Assembly: GCA_017619835.1 (NCBI GenBank)
Contig: JAFZRN010000019.1
Span: 1 to 64,000 of the forward strand
Direction of reading: 5' to 3'
DNA length: 64,000 bases
DNA from: Eubacterium sp.
GTDB taxonomy: Bacteria > Bacillota > Clostridia > Lachnospirales > Lachnospiraceae
A program made the translations under genes and the position numbers. Shown here piece after piece: positions 51,714-61,170 of this stretch (within the stretch, counting starts at the first letter, position 1; each line of letters begins with the position of its first letter). Under the pieces are notes generated by a model that saw only the letters and a list, made by a program, of their open reading frames with translations, was not told where the DNA came from and searched no databases.

Positions 51714-53438
51714 CTATCCATTATATGTGAAGCTTAAGATTGTCATGTCGTCGAACTGAGGTTCATCTCCAGCGAATATCTTCACTTCATCGCTGATCTT
51801 CTCGATCATCATCTCATTACTGAGATTTTTATTGCTATTCAATACTTTAAGCATTCTCTCAATTCCGTATCTTTCTCCGTCTGAACGTTTTGCTTCATTG
51901 AGACCATCCGTATAAAGGAAGATACGGTCTCCGGGCTTAAGATCAGCCTCATAACCGACATGCTTTGCCCCGGGGATAAAGCCTACGGCCGGACCGTGAG
52001 GCATCTTTTCAACCTTATAATCCCCACCGGACTGCATTATGGCCGGATAGTCATGTCCGGCATTACATATATCCATATGACCGGATCTGATATCTATTAT
52101 TCCGAACCAGACTGTGACAAACATTCCCTGAGGATTTTTCTCGGATATGAGTCCATCGACGTATTCTATGATATCGGCAGCACTTCCACCCAGCCTTGCT
52201 CTCGCTTTGATGAGAGTCTTGGATATTGCCATGAAGAATGCGGCAGCAAAGCCCTTATCGGAAACATCTGCTATCAGAATAGCAAGATGAGTATCATCTA
52301 CCATGAAGAAATCATAAAAGTCTCCGCCAACTTCCTTAGCGGTCCTCATGGATGCTGCTATATCGAATTCTTTATAATCATCCAGAAGCTGATCCTTCTG
52401 GGGAAGCATTCCCATCTGGATCTTCGACGCAAGATTCAGATCTGACTCAATTCTCTGCTTATCCATCGTCATGGCTGATATATGTTCTATACGTTTTATA
52501 GTATCTGTCTCCATAATACTAATGGATTCTGCCAGACTGCTTATCTCATTTACTTTACATATATCAGCACTGAGACTTCCCTGAACAGGTGTCACATCCG
52601 TCTCACTTCCCTCTGCGAAACGCTTGGCCTCTTTAGCCATTATGTCGATAGGCTTTATTACCTGCTTCTTTAGAAAAATGGATTCGAGTACAAGTATGAT
52701 TATAATAGCTATTACTGAAAGAGCACTTGTACCCTGGATAAAGGTTCTTATTGTAAGTTCAAGCTCATCCGTATATCTCTGAACACAGAGTATTCCAACT
52801 ATATTGCCATCTTCATTTTTTAAGGGTGAAAGACCGGTTATGTGAGGTCTTCCGCTTCCAAGGTTATTATATCTCTTAACAATTTCAATCTTTGAATCTT
52901 TCTCATATATATTCCTGTATGCATCATAATACTCTTCAGGTGTCTCAACCCTTCGTCCCAACTCCCAGGGTTCGTATCCACTGTCGTCATTCACGCAGTT
53001 AAATATACAGGTGTAATTCTTATAATCACTATCCGGAATAATGGCATATATAACTGACATATTCATAGTATTGCATATTGTAGACAGCAATTCTTTTGAA
53101 CTTCCGTATACGGATCCCTTCAGATACAATTCTTTATCAAGCTCTTCCCCTTTTTCCTCGCACCATTCCTCATACTGGACAAAAGAAGTAAACGCATACA
53201 TCTTTTCCAGGTCCTCCTGGGTATACTTCAGAAATTTCTTAATATCATATCCGTCCATATAATCCAGACACAGCTCATTCACTCTGCTGACTGACTCTTC
53301 ATATTCCTTTGAAAAGGAACTGGTAAATGCAACATAGCCTATCAGCTGCACAAAGATAGAAAACATAATCATTATCAGTATTATGGAGCCTACGGTCATC
53401 GGATAAAGACCCATAAGCATATTTTTCAACTTTTTCAA
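51714..53438 (-). CDS. membrane sensor with SpoIIE-type PP2C phosphatase (second)
   Basis: This protein of about 575 residues has two membrane helices bounding an external sensor domain of about 220 residues, then a HAMP-like segment and a coiled linker (SDLNLASKIQMGMLPQ). The PP2C domain shows AKEVGGDFYDFF, ILIADVSDKGFAAAFFM, CNAGHDYPA, FLYTDGLNEA and FDDMT. It is a likely STAS-protein phosphatase driven by an outside signal. The longest frame starts at 53480, but GGAGG lies 7 bases before TTG at 53438, which is the better start. It follows the RsbW-like gene and precedes an MKEV gene. Confidence 0.83.
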   Translation of the reverse strand: MKKLKNMLMGLYPMTVGSIILIMIMFSIFVQLIGYVAFTSSFSKEYEESVSRVNELCLDYMDGYDIKKFLKYTQEDLEKMYAFTSFVQYEEWCEEKGEELDKELYLKGSVYGSSKELLSTICNTMNMSVIYAIIPDSDYKNYTCIFNCVNDDSGYEPWELGRRVETPEEYYDAYRNIYEKDSKIEIVKRYNNLGSGRPHITGLSPLKNEDGNIVGILCVQRYTDELELTIRTFIQGTSALSVIAIIIILVLESIFLKKQVIKPIDIMAKEAKRFAEGSETDVTPVQGSLSADICKVNEISSLAESISIMETDTIKRIEHISAMTMDKQRIESDLNLASKIQMGMLPQKDQLLDDYKEFDIAASMRTAKEVGGDFYDFFMVDDTHLAILIADVSDKGFAAAFFMAISKTLIKARARLGGSAADIIEYVDGLISEKNPQGMFVTVWFGIIDIRSGHMDICNAGHDYPAIMQSGGDYKVEKMPHGPAVGFIPGAKHVGYEADLKPGDRIFLYTDGLNEAKRSDGERYGIERMLKVLNSNKNLSNEMMIEKISDEVKIFAGDEPQFDDMTILSFTYNG

Positions 53439-53535
53439 AAGCATTCCTCCGTATATAGCAAATGCCACCTTAAGCCACATGCGCAGCCTATCGGTGGCAA
53501 TAAACTAAACTTACTATACTATGTTTATACGTTAC

Positions 53536-54018
53536 TTAAGTCAGGTTTTTCTTTATCCTGAGAATGTTTTTTCCATCTTTATATTCATAATCTACGTCAT
53601 CCATAGTATTCTTTACCAGATGTATTCCGAAACCGCCCGGTTTCTCAAGGAACATTTCACCTGATGTATCAGCCGCTTCAACCTTAAGGGGGTCGAAAGG
53701 CTTTCCGGAATCCATGAACTGGATCGTAACGGTCAGAGGTTCTTCTGCAACATCACACCTGATCTCTGCTTTTCCGACATCCGGTCTATACGCATAGGAA
53801 ATGATATTGACAAATATTTCCTCTACTGCAAGACGTATCTGAAGAAGAGGCTTCTTATCGCATCCGTATTTAAGAAGCTTTTCTCTTATAAAATCCTGTA
53901 CCGGATCCATAGCTTCATCCACTGCATCAATTGTAATGGAATTGCCATCCTCACTGATCTTATACTCTATTGATTGTTCAGCTTCTCCGAAGCTTCCCAG
54001 ATTAATTAATTCTGACAT
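53536..54018 (-). CDS. RsbW-like serine kinase/ATPase (HATPase fold)
   Basis: This 160-residue protein shows the GHKL ATP-binding motifs: RLAVEEIFVNIISYAY (N box), IQFMDSGKPFDP (G1) and KPGGFGIHLVKNTMDD (G2). This size and type match anti-sigma/partner-switching kinases that phosphorylate STAS proteins. With the STAS gene at 60859 and two PP2C genes it makes a full partner-switching set. No sigma factor is visible in the window, so its output may be another target. Confidence 0.82.
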   Translation of the reverse strand: MSELINLGSFGEAEQSIEYKISEDGNSITIDAVDEAMDPVQDFIREKLLKYGCDKKPLLQIRLAVEEIFVNIISYAYRPDVGKAEIRCDVAEEPLTVTIQFMDSGKPFDPLKVEAADTSGEMFLEKPGGFGIHLVKNTMDDVDYEYKDGKNILRIKKNLT

Positions 54019-54030
54019 AATCGTCTCCCA

Positions 54031-54738
54031 TCAATCATTCCAATCGGCGTTAAGGACTTCTGCGATATCTTTGTCCACCTGAGAATCATTTGTTTCCACG
54101 CCATCTGCTTTATTCTTCATATTATCGATTGCACGTTCAACTTCTTTATCAATATTATCATCTATACGTTTACTGATCTTTTGCTTACGTCTTTTATCCT
54201 TATTTTCCTGCCGCTTTTTCTTTTTCTTCTCAAAGAAATCATGAATCTTTTCCGAAAGGGATTTATCCTCGGGATCCATCCTCTCGATAACTCCGTCCAT
54301 TGCTTTCTCGAATTTTCTTACTACCGTACTTATGGCAAGTCCGGATGTAAGCCATCTCGGAGTAAAGGCGGCAAGTTCAAGGACACCTTCTTTGTTTTCA
54401 TAAAAAGCCAGCACTACAGGGTAGAATATATAAGTTCTGACAATACAGCCCGCAGCATCAGGATTAGATTTATAGTTGATCCCGCGACCCAGGGTTATCA
54501 TTCTTTTTTCTGCCCTGAATATGACCTTTCTATTATTCATATCCGATTTATAGGTGCGCTCCCTGTGAGCCACACCCCAGAATCTGAGGCTCGCCTCTCC
54601 ATCGGCGGCGCCCCACATCTGGAATCTGAATTCATCTACAGTAACAAAGCGGTCATGCGCATTTATCGTCACCTGATTCAGAAGCACTTTTCTGGCTTCC
54701 ATCAATATTGGATTTTGTCTGCTTTTCTTTGTCAGCAA
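54031..54738 (-). CDS. unknown protein with basic C-terminal tail
   Basis: I do not recognise this 235-residue protein. The first 150 residues look like a compact beta-rich domain (FVTVDEFRFQMWG, FRAEKRMITLGRG, VRTYIFYPVVLAF). A strongly charged coiled coil (FFEKKKKKRQENKDKRRK) and an acidic end follow. There is no signal peptide. TTG at 54738 with GAGG upstream is the start. It lies 35 bp after the giant secreted-protein gene and 12 bp before the RsbW-like gene. Confidence 0.6.
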   Translation of the reverse strand: MLTKKSRQNPILMEARKVLLNQVTINAHDRFVTVDEFRFQMWGAADGEASLRFWGVAHRERTYKSDMNNRKVIFRAEKRMITLGRGINYKSNPDAAGCIVRTYIFYPVVLAFYENKEGVLELAAFTPRWLTSGLAISTVVRKFEKAMDGVIERMDPEDKSLSEKIHDFFEKKKKKRQENKDKRRKQKISKRIDDNIDKEVERAIDNMKNKADGVETNDSQVDKDIAEVLNADWND

Positions 54739-54773
54739 ATCAGGTACCTCTTTTATAATTCATTAAGTCGTTA

Positions 54774-57700
54774 TCAATCACCATCATCAGGCGGAGCGAT
54801 CGGCGTCGTCTGAGGATCAAAATTCTCTGACGGCTTTGCACTTACTATTATAGTATCTTTGATCGACGAATCTTCAGCTGATGATACTACAATCTTAAAC
54901 TGTGCGGATTCGCTGGTTATCTTAGGAATAATGAAACGGAACGAATCATCATACTTCTCAACCCAGTTAGCCATAAGATTGTCTGCGTTACCATCTATCG
55001 TGCCGGATGCCAGTGTAACCTTTAATTTAAAGCCTTCATCAGAACCATCGATAAGGATATATCCCGAAATCGAATCACCGGTCTCGGCAGATAACGACAT
55101 CAGTCCTCCGGATACGTTGCTTCCCGAATCCGTGTTTTTGGCAATATTGGTAGTAAGCGTAATATTCTTGGGTTCCGGTGTAGGTTCAGGTGTAGGTGTT
55201 GCCTCCGCCGTCCCCTCATTATTAACTGTAATAACTACCGTATCAACAAGATCCGGATCTTCAACACAGGTAACTACTATCTTATAAAGCTCAGTATCAT
55301 CAGATACTTTCTCTGGTATCTTAAGTGAGAAATGATACTCATCCGAAAGAGTAAGCAGATCCTTGGTAACATCGGTATCTTTATTCTTGGAAACCTTATA
55401 TGCTTTAGCCGTAAAGCCTTTGTCGGAACCTACGATAAGTACTGTTCCGTTGATCGTATCCTTCGGTAAAGCAAACATCTGAAGCGAACCACCGGTAACC
55501 GTTACGCCGGATTCATTATTTCTTGCAACACTTGTATTAAGCTTGATATCTTCTCTGCTTTCTACATTTACAAGTATGGTATCTATGATATCCGGGGCAT
55601 CTACAGGCGAAACTTCGATTTTGTAAACCACCAGACTTCCGGATGTATTCTTCGGTACCGTAAATGTAAAGTAGTAATCATCCGAACGGGTTATAGTATC
55701 CTTGGTGACATCCTTAGGAGCATCTCCTACCATAACGGATGCTTTTACATTAAAGCCCTTGGATTTTCCTATTGTTACCGTACCCTTGATCTTGTCACCC
55801 TTTTCACCAACGAGCGTAAGGAGATTATCTTTAACGGTAACAGCCGGTTTATTATTCTGCTGAATGCTCGTACGAAGAGTTACATCAAGCAGCCTTAGTA
55901 CATCACCATTATCAAGTCCGTCAAATGTCTGATTGATATTGTTTCTATCGATCACACGTGCTCCGAAACCGATATCGGCCGAAACACTGGTTATAGTCCA
56001 GTATGCCGTTCTGCTGTCTATTATCTTATCTGCAAGCTTTTCAGCCTTCTTGGTCGAGGTATCAGCCTCTTCTCCGTCACCGACAGAATCTGCAAGAGTC
56101 TGTTCTGTGGACTTATCATCCACACTCTCAGCCACCTGGGCATCTTCCTGCTTGATCTCAACATCCGCATTATAAGGAAGGATATCGATAGTATTTAATG
56201 ACAACTGGTCATTGATATTTTTAAGGAATACAACTACAGTCTGATTTTCACCTGACAGGAACTGTTTTGAATCGCTCTGAATATATGGACAGATATCCTC
56301 ATATTCAACTCTTTCCTTCTGCTCAACCTTCTTGTAGTCAATATAGTGGAACTTCATTCTCACTGCAGACTTGGTACTTCCGTCCTTAGTAGCAGTCGAA
56401 TCAGAAGTAGCAAATGTAAGCTTAACCGGAGCTATACTGTCTTTTCCATACGGAGTTTCAGACGTTCTCTTCTTCTTTTGAGGAGAATCCTTAAGTTCAT
56501 GTGTCTGATTAAATGCAGCGTAGCTTCTCTTGGATCTGGCTTTAGTTTCCATCTCACACGTAGCAACATTCAGCTCACGTTCATCTACCTTATATACCTG
56601 TGCTGCAGCACCGGCTATATTAGCTTCTATAGATCCGTATCCGGCTATATAATATGCCGTGATGTCATTTACAAACGGAACGTCATAATAGAGCTCCGCA
56701 TAGAGTCCTTCCGAAGTCTTCTTATATCCCTGATCCGTCAGATATACATACGGGGAATAATAAGTACCTCCATCCAGAGATGATCTGTATTCAAATGCAA
56801 CAGCCACATCCAGTTTCATAGGCTGAAGGATCTTTTCCTTCGTTCCGGCGTCAAATCCTATACCGATCGTCTCTTCGGTATAATCAATATCTTCCATATT
56901 ATCGGACAGGAAGCCCGAATTACCGCCGGTAGCTACTCCATCTATAAGATTATAGTAGTAATTACTGATAACCGTATCTTCTCTGACATGCTGAACTATA
57001 GCCTTATCGAAAGTCATATTACTCTTACAATATACGGTAAAGTCCTGAGCTCCGACAAAATCAGGTGCACTCACTCCCTTCACCATATACATGTCTCTGC
57101 CGTTAAGGTCCTTGGTAGCTTTAAGATCAGATTCGGCTATTACCTTATACTGTGAAAACGGTATATCATATCTGAAATTAACATTTACACTTGCACCGGT
57201 ATCATTCTTCGAACCATATGTAGGATAAACAAATATGTTGATCTTATCATCTGTCGAATCCGGAATCCTGGATACAGGTGTTGCCCAGTCATCAGTATCA
57301 TTCCAGATGATCTTGTTCGCTGTAAAGGTGATCGGACCGATATAATCCTTTCCTCCTATATCATAGGTTCCCTCTACAACACCGTTAATATTTCCTAAAC
57401 ATACTTTTCTGTATGCGATATTTCTGTAAAGCTCATTACTCTTTGTGAGCTGGATAGCTCCATCTTCGATAACCTGAAGAACAGATATGTTTTTTATACA
57501 CCACTTGGCCGCATGAGAACCAAGATTCTGTCCCGTAAACTTAATGCTTACAAGAGATTCAAGATCCGGAATCGCAGGAAGTATCATACGATCGGTATGA
57601 TTAGGTCTGAACATCCACTTTGAATCAGACAGAGTACCTAGTCCATCCTCTTTAACGATCTGAACATTTGGATTGGTTGCCGTTTCAATGGAGGCAACAT

Positions 57701-60700
57701 TAATACCCATGTAGTCGGCCATGCACTGGACAACATCTATCGTAACTAGCTCTTCCTCGTGAGTAACAGCAGAAATATAAGCAATCTCAGCCTTCATGGA
57801 ACCATAGAACGGATCAAATGTTCCGGACCACGGTTCGGCACTTATCTCACAGACAAGCTTAACATTTTTCTGTTTGTCGGTTACTCTGTAAACCTTGGAA
57901 AGCTCGTTTGCGACTCTTGCTTTCTGACCTCTCGGAGCAATACCCTCGATTTCATCGTGGTAATCGATATCTATCCAGCCTACATCTCCTATGATATAGG
58001 AAATATAGCTTCCTCCGCTGTTCTGTTCCGATACTGTTATCTTCTCTATATTGAGCTTATCAAAAGGATCCGAATCGGAAGATGTATCCTCGGGTATGAT
58101 CCTGAGTCCCTTAAGCTCTCCGTAATTCTGATTTGTAGCTATAGTAAAGTATTCGGTATAACCCGATCTGAAACCATCACTTGTGATCTGCTGATTTGCA
58201 AGAACATAACCACTGTTTCCATTCTTAAAGATCAGCTGGAAGTAGAAATGGTTTGTTGAACCCGAATCACCATCACCGGTATCATGATCCGAATCCTTTG
58301 CAACCTTTACCCCGACACTATATATTTTTCTCTTTTTAAAGAATCCCCAGTTGATCTGTGTCTGATCATGAGTCATTGTATATCTGACTTCAGAATACTT
58401 GGTGGTTCTGAGATCGACATCATTTTCAGTATCAAAATCTATCCTGTAGATAGTGTCCGGCTTTAACGTGATATCGGTATTGATCTTGACATCATCATCC
58501 GTATCTTTTTCGTCATCCGGTACCTCTTCAAGTATAGGATTATTATTCTCATCCAGCTCATACTCACCGGTTTCGGGATCAACCTTATATCTGTATTCTT
58601 TTTGTTTTTCTCCGTTATTATCTACTGTATTACCGTCTTCATCCGTTACCTTTGTCGGATTTCCGAGAAGACTGAATATCTTAACTGCAATCGCAGATCT
58701 TTCAACCCAGAAATTGGAAGTTGCACCTGCAGAAGTAACTGTAGTATTATATGCAGCTCTGGAATCATATTTTTCAAGATATGCAATCGTTAAATTGTGC
58801 AGGGTCCAGGAATCTCCGCCCATATTGACCTCGACACCCGTAAAGTCTCTCATATTATCCGCATCAATAATGAAAGACAGCTTTCCGCCTGCCACAAGAC
58901 CGGTTTCTTCAATAAAATCACCGTCGTTTACGGTTTTCCACTTACCCAGGTAATCGTCAGCAGCCTGCTTTATCTTATAGAGCGGAGTATATTTATTCGC
59001 CCCCTCCATATCCTTATAGCTGAAACGCATGCTTATATCTTTGCTGCTGCCGGCATTTTCAATATCACTGGTACTTACCGTTACAAGGAACTGATCTCCT
59101 CCCGGAGTATATCCGAGAATAGGTGCTTCAGCTTCATATGGATCAAGTCTTAAGGTATCGGTACCGTCGGCACGGATCTGATTTCCGTCCTCTTTGGTAG
59201 TTGTGTAATATTTTAAAGGATATTGATCCTGGAAAGCATAATAAAGCGTTGCGCCCTTAAGATGGTTTCCGTCACTGTCCGTTCCGCCAAGGGTATATGC
59301 CATACATCCGCCCTTATATACAGAGAATCCCTGAATCGAGATATCTTCAGATGCCGTACCGGACAAAGCCCTGCTCATCTTTGAAGTTTCTTTTGATATC
59401 TCTATTCCACCGGTATTCTTAACCTCTGTTCTGGCTTTAGTACCCGCCATTATCTTAACTTCGTCAACTATGGAAGCACATTCCGGAAGAACCGCCTGAA
59501 AGGCTATGGTGTCACCACGCTGTGCAAAACCAAGGATGGTGTCAGAGCTTGCGGTTTTTCTGGCCTGACCGTAGCTGTTCAGAATAACCGGAAGAGTTAC
59601 CTTTCTGTTCCATCCGTGAATATCCTTATACTGCACCATAAGAGACAGGTCTTCTACTATACCATTATCTTCAGTAATTGGTGTAGCAGACGAATTGATA
59701 AAGCTTTCAATTCCACCTGTTACCGTATCGGCAAAATCCATTCTGAATGAATAAAGGGATTCCTCGCCGGCATAATTCTTCTCCGGACAATTATCTTCAT
59801 ATGTATTGAGAACAAATTTACCCGAATCATGAGTCCCGCCTATTGTAGTCACGAAATCCATTCCGCCGCCGCTAAGTGCAGCACCGGTCTTCTTTGTGGT
59901 ATCCGCGATCATATATCCTTTAAAATCAAGGAATGTCTGACCTGAGATCATTCCATATTCTTCATATCCTTTATATTCATCAACCTTATAGATTGCCAGT
60001 CCCGAACAGCTGTAGGTACCCTGTTCGACATATATATCAATACTTCGTACTCTGTATATTGGAGCCTCAGTCTGGAAAGCATAGTCCTGTATAGTCCATG
60101 CTCCGAGAACAGCTGCTTTTCCGGGAGTTTCTTTATAATTCATTTCAGCTGCCATCTTTTTACCATAGGTAGCTGTGATATCTTCCTTGCTGTAGTAATT
60201 GAGGAATTTGTTACTCCTTTCATAAGCATCTACATGCGGGAATAGGAACTGGGTTCTTGTAATACCCTCGCGATCCATATATCGTATGGAAAAATAAAGA
60301 ACATTCTCACCTGCTGTTGCAGCAGTACATACAGAAAGCGAATAGGTATTTTCGGGAGCCTTAAATGTCTTCCTTACCTTCCACTCCTCCATATTTTTAT
60401 AAGCAGTATAGGTAGTAGTATCTGTATCCGGAATGACACTGTATGATTCTTCTTCCACTGCATCTGTTGCTGTGGAAATCAAATCATTACCAAGATCTAT
60501 AGGATTACCATTGATATCGGTTATCGTCCCATTATCTCCAAACGGATTATTCGGATTATATTCATCCAGACCATCTCCGGAATATGTTTCTGTACTTTCG
60601 ACAGAATTATAATCAGAGTCTGAAGGGGAAGACACATCAAAAACACGTGCAGCATTAACACTGCCGGAAACTCCGAATACAGACGGAGAATACGACAGGA

Positions 60701-60758
60701 TCATCATAGCTGCAATGATTCTTGCAATTATTCTTTTGGATTTATCACCAAACTTCAT
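54774..60758 (-). CDS. giant secreted protein with C-terminal Ig-like repeats
   Basis: This 1994-residue protein has an N-terminal signal peptide (basic start, IIARIIAAMMILSYSPSVFG, then a GSVNAA-like cleavage region). The bulk is a chain of beta-rich Tyr/Asp-rich domains that I cannot name. The last part has three tandem units of about 110 residues at roughly 55888-55560, 55551-55225 and 55169-54820. Each begins [LN]xTSIxxN or similar, contains G(F)xxK and ends in D-T-I/V-x-V. A TPTPEPTPEP linker separates the last two. No LPxTG anchor or membrane helix closes it. It is the first gene after the 60.8-kb promoter element, with GAGAGG before the ATG. An adhesin or secretion-apparatus surface part is possible. 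Confidence 0.75.
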   Translation of the reverse strand: MKFGDKSKRIIARIIAAMMILSYSPSVFGVSGSVNAARVFDVSSPSDSDYNSVESTETYSGDGLDEYNPNNPFGDNGTITDINGNPIDLGNDLISTATDAVEEESYSVIPDTDTTTYTAYKNMEEWKVRKTFKAPENTYSLSVCTAATAGENVLYFSIRYMDREGITRTQFLFPHVDAYERSNKFLNYYSKEDITATYGKKMAAEMNYKETPGKAAVLGAWTIQDYAFQTEAPIYRVRSIDIYVEQGTYSCSGLAIYKVDEYKGYEEYGMISGQTFLDFKGYMIADTTKKTGAALSGGGMDFVTTIGGTHDSGKFVLNTYEDNCPEKNYAGEESLYSFRMDFADTVTGGIESFINSSATPITEDNGIVEDLSLMVQYKDIHGWNRKVTLPVILNSYGQARKTASSDTILGFAQRGDTIAFQAVLPECASIVDEVKIMAGTKARTEVKNTGGIEISKETSKMSRALSGTASEDISIQGFSVYKGGCMAYTLGGTDSDGNHLKGATLYYAFQDQYPLKYYTTTKEDGNQIRADGTDTLRLDPYEAEAPILGYTPGGDQFLVTVSTSDIENAGSSKDISMRFSYKDMEGANKYTPLYKIKQAADDYLGKWKTVNDGDFIEETGLVAGGKLSFIIDADNMRDFTGVEVNMGGDSWTLHNLTIAYLEKYDSRAAYNTTVTSAGATSNFWVERSAIAVKIFSLLGNPTKVTDEDGNTVDNNGEKQKEYRYKVDPETGEYELDENNNPILEEVPDDEKDTDDDVKINTDITLKPDTIYRIDFDTENDVDLRTTKYSEVRYTMTHDQTQINWGFFKKRKIYSVGVKVAKDSDHDTGDGDSGSTNHFYFQLIFKNGNSGYVLANQQITSDGFRSGYTEYFTIATNQNYGELKGLRIIPEDTSSDSDPFDKLNIEKITVSEQNSGGSYISYIIGDVGWIDIDYHDEIEGIAPRGQKARVANELSKVYRVTDKQKNVKLVCEISAEPWSGTFDPFYGSMKAEIAYISAVTHEEELVTIDVVQCMADYMGINVASIETATNPNVQIVKEDGLGTLSDSKWMFRPNHTDRMILPAIPDLESLVSIKFTGQNLGSHAAKWCIKNISVLQVIEDGAIQLTKSNELYRNIAYRKVCLGNINGVVEGTYDIGGKDYIGPITFTANKIIWNDTDDWATPVSRIPDSTDDKINIFVYPTYGSKNDTGASVNVNFRYDIPFSQYKVIAESDLKATKDLNGRDMYMVKGVSAPDFVGAQDFTVYCKSNMTFDKAIVQHVREDTVISNYYYNLIDGVATGGNSGFLSDNMEDIDYTEETIGIGFDAGTKEKILQPMKLDVAVAFEYRSSLDGGTYYSPYVYLTDQGYKKTSEGLYAELYYDVPFVNDITAYYIAGYGSIEANIAGAAAQVYKVDERELNVATCEMETKARSKRSYAAFNQTHELKDSPQKKKRTSETPYGKDSIAPVKLTFATSDSTATKDGSTKSAVRMKFHYIDYKKVEQKERVEYEDICPYIQSDSKQFLSGENQTVVVFLKNINDQLSLNTIDILPYNADVEIKQEDAQVAESVDDKSTEQTLADSVGDGEEADTSTKKAEKLADKIIDSRTAYWTITSVSADIGFGARVIDRNNINQTFDGLDNGDVLRLLDVTLRTSIQQNNKPAVTVKDNLLTLVGEKGDKIKGTVTIGKSKGFNVKASVMVGDAPKDVTKDTITRSDDYYFTFTVPKNTSGSLVVYKIEVSPVDAPDIIDTILVNVESREDIKLNTSVARNNESGVTVTGGSLQMFALPKDTINGTVLIVGSDKGFTAKAYKVSKNKDTDVTKDLLTLSDEYHFSLKIPEKVSDDTELYKIVVTCVEDPDLVDTVVITVNNEGTAEATPTPEPTPEPKNITLTTNIAKNTDSGSNVSGGLMSLSAETGDSISGYILIDGSDEGFKLKVTLASGTIDGNADNLMANWVEKYDDSFRFIIPKITSESAQFKIVVSSAEDSSIKDTIIVSAKPSENFDPQTTPIAPPDDGD

Positions 60759-60791
60759 AATTATCCTCTCAAATTATCAGATGATATTTTG

Positions 60792-60826
60792 ATTATAGCC
60801 CCCCAGCAACAACAAAAGCGCAACAC
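60792..60826 (-). promoter_or_regulatory. 35-bp regulon promoter element, copy at 60.8 kb
   Basis: On the minus strand: GTGTTGCGCTTTTGTT, 13 bases, TATAAT. It lies 34 bases before the giant gene start. An A/T-only weak hairpin and T-run precede it, just after the STAS gene. Confidence 0.85.
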
Positions 60827-60858
60827 AAAAAAGTAATAAATTAACTTTATTTAAATAT

Positions 60859-61161
60859 TTATTCACGGATATTCAGGAGTCCCGCAAGACCCGTCATCTC
60901 GAAAACTTCCATGACATTTTCATTGACATTTGTCAGTGAAAGCTTTCCTCCGTTCTGATTAACCTTGATATAGAGATTGCGGATCGCACGAAGGCCCGCA
61001 CTGGATACATATTCCAGATCTTTCATATTAAGTGTGACATTGGTAAATCTGTCAGCTATCTGTGAGAAAAGCATATCTGCGTCCTTTGATGTTCTGGTAT
61101 CCAGATCTCCGGACATAAGAAGCTCGCCTTCATCTTCTCTTGCTATTAGTTTGATATCCAT
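60859..61161 (-). CDS. STAS anti-sigma-antagonist protein
   Basis: This 100-residue protein has a full STAS domain with DLEYVSSAGLRAIRN near residues 48-62, whose serine is the usual phosphorylation site. It would be phosphorylated by the RsbW-like kinase and restored by the SpoIIE-type phosphatases here. It lies 9 bp after the VirB4-like gene and so may link the motor with the signalling set. The target it releases is not known. Confidence 0.87.
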   Translation of the reverse strand: MDIKLIAREDEGELLMSGDLDTRTSKDADMLFSQIADRFTNVTLNMKDLEYVSSAGLRAIRNLYIKVNQNGGKLSLTNVNENVMEVFEMTGLAGLLNIRE

Positions 61162-61170
61162 AGTATCCTC

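Noticed and set aside
18411-60826. The 35-bp element as an alternative-sigma (SigB-type) promoter
   Set aside because: A SigB-type promoter has GTTT and GGGTAT boxes; here the -10 is TATAAT and the upstream part is an 11-bp direct repeat. The partner-switch genes alone are not enough to argue for SigB.
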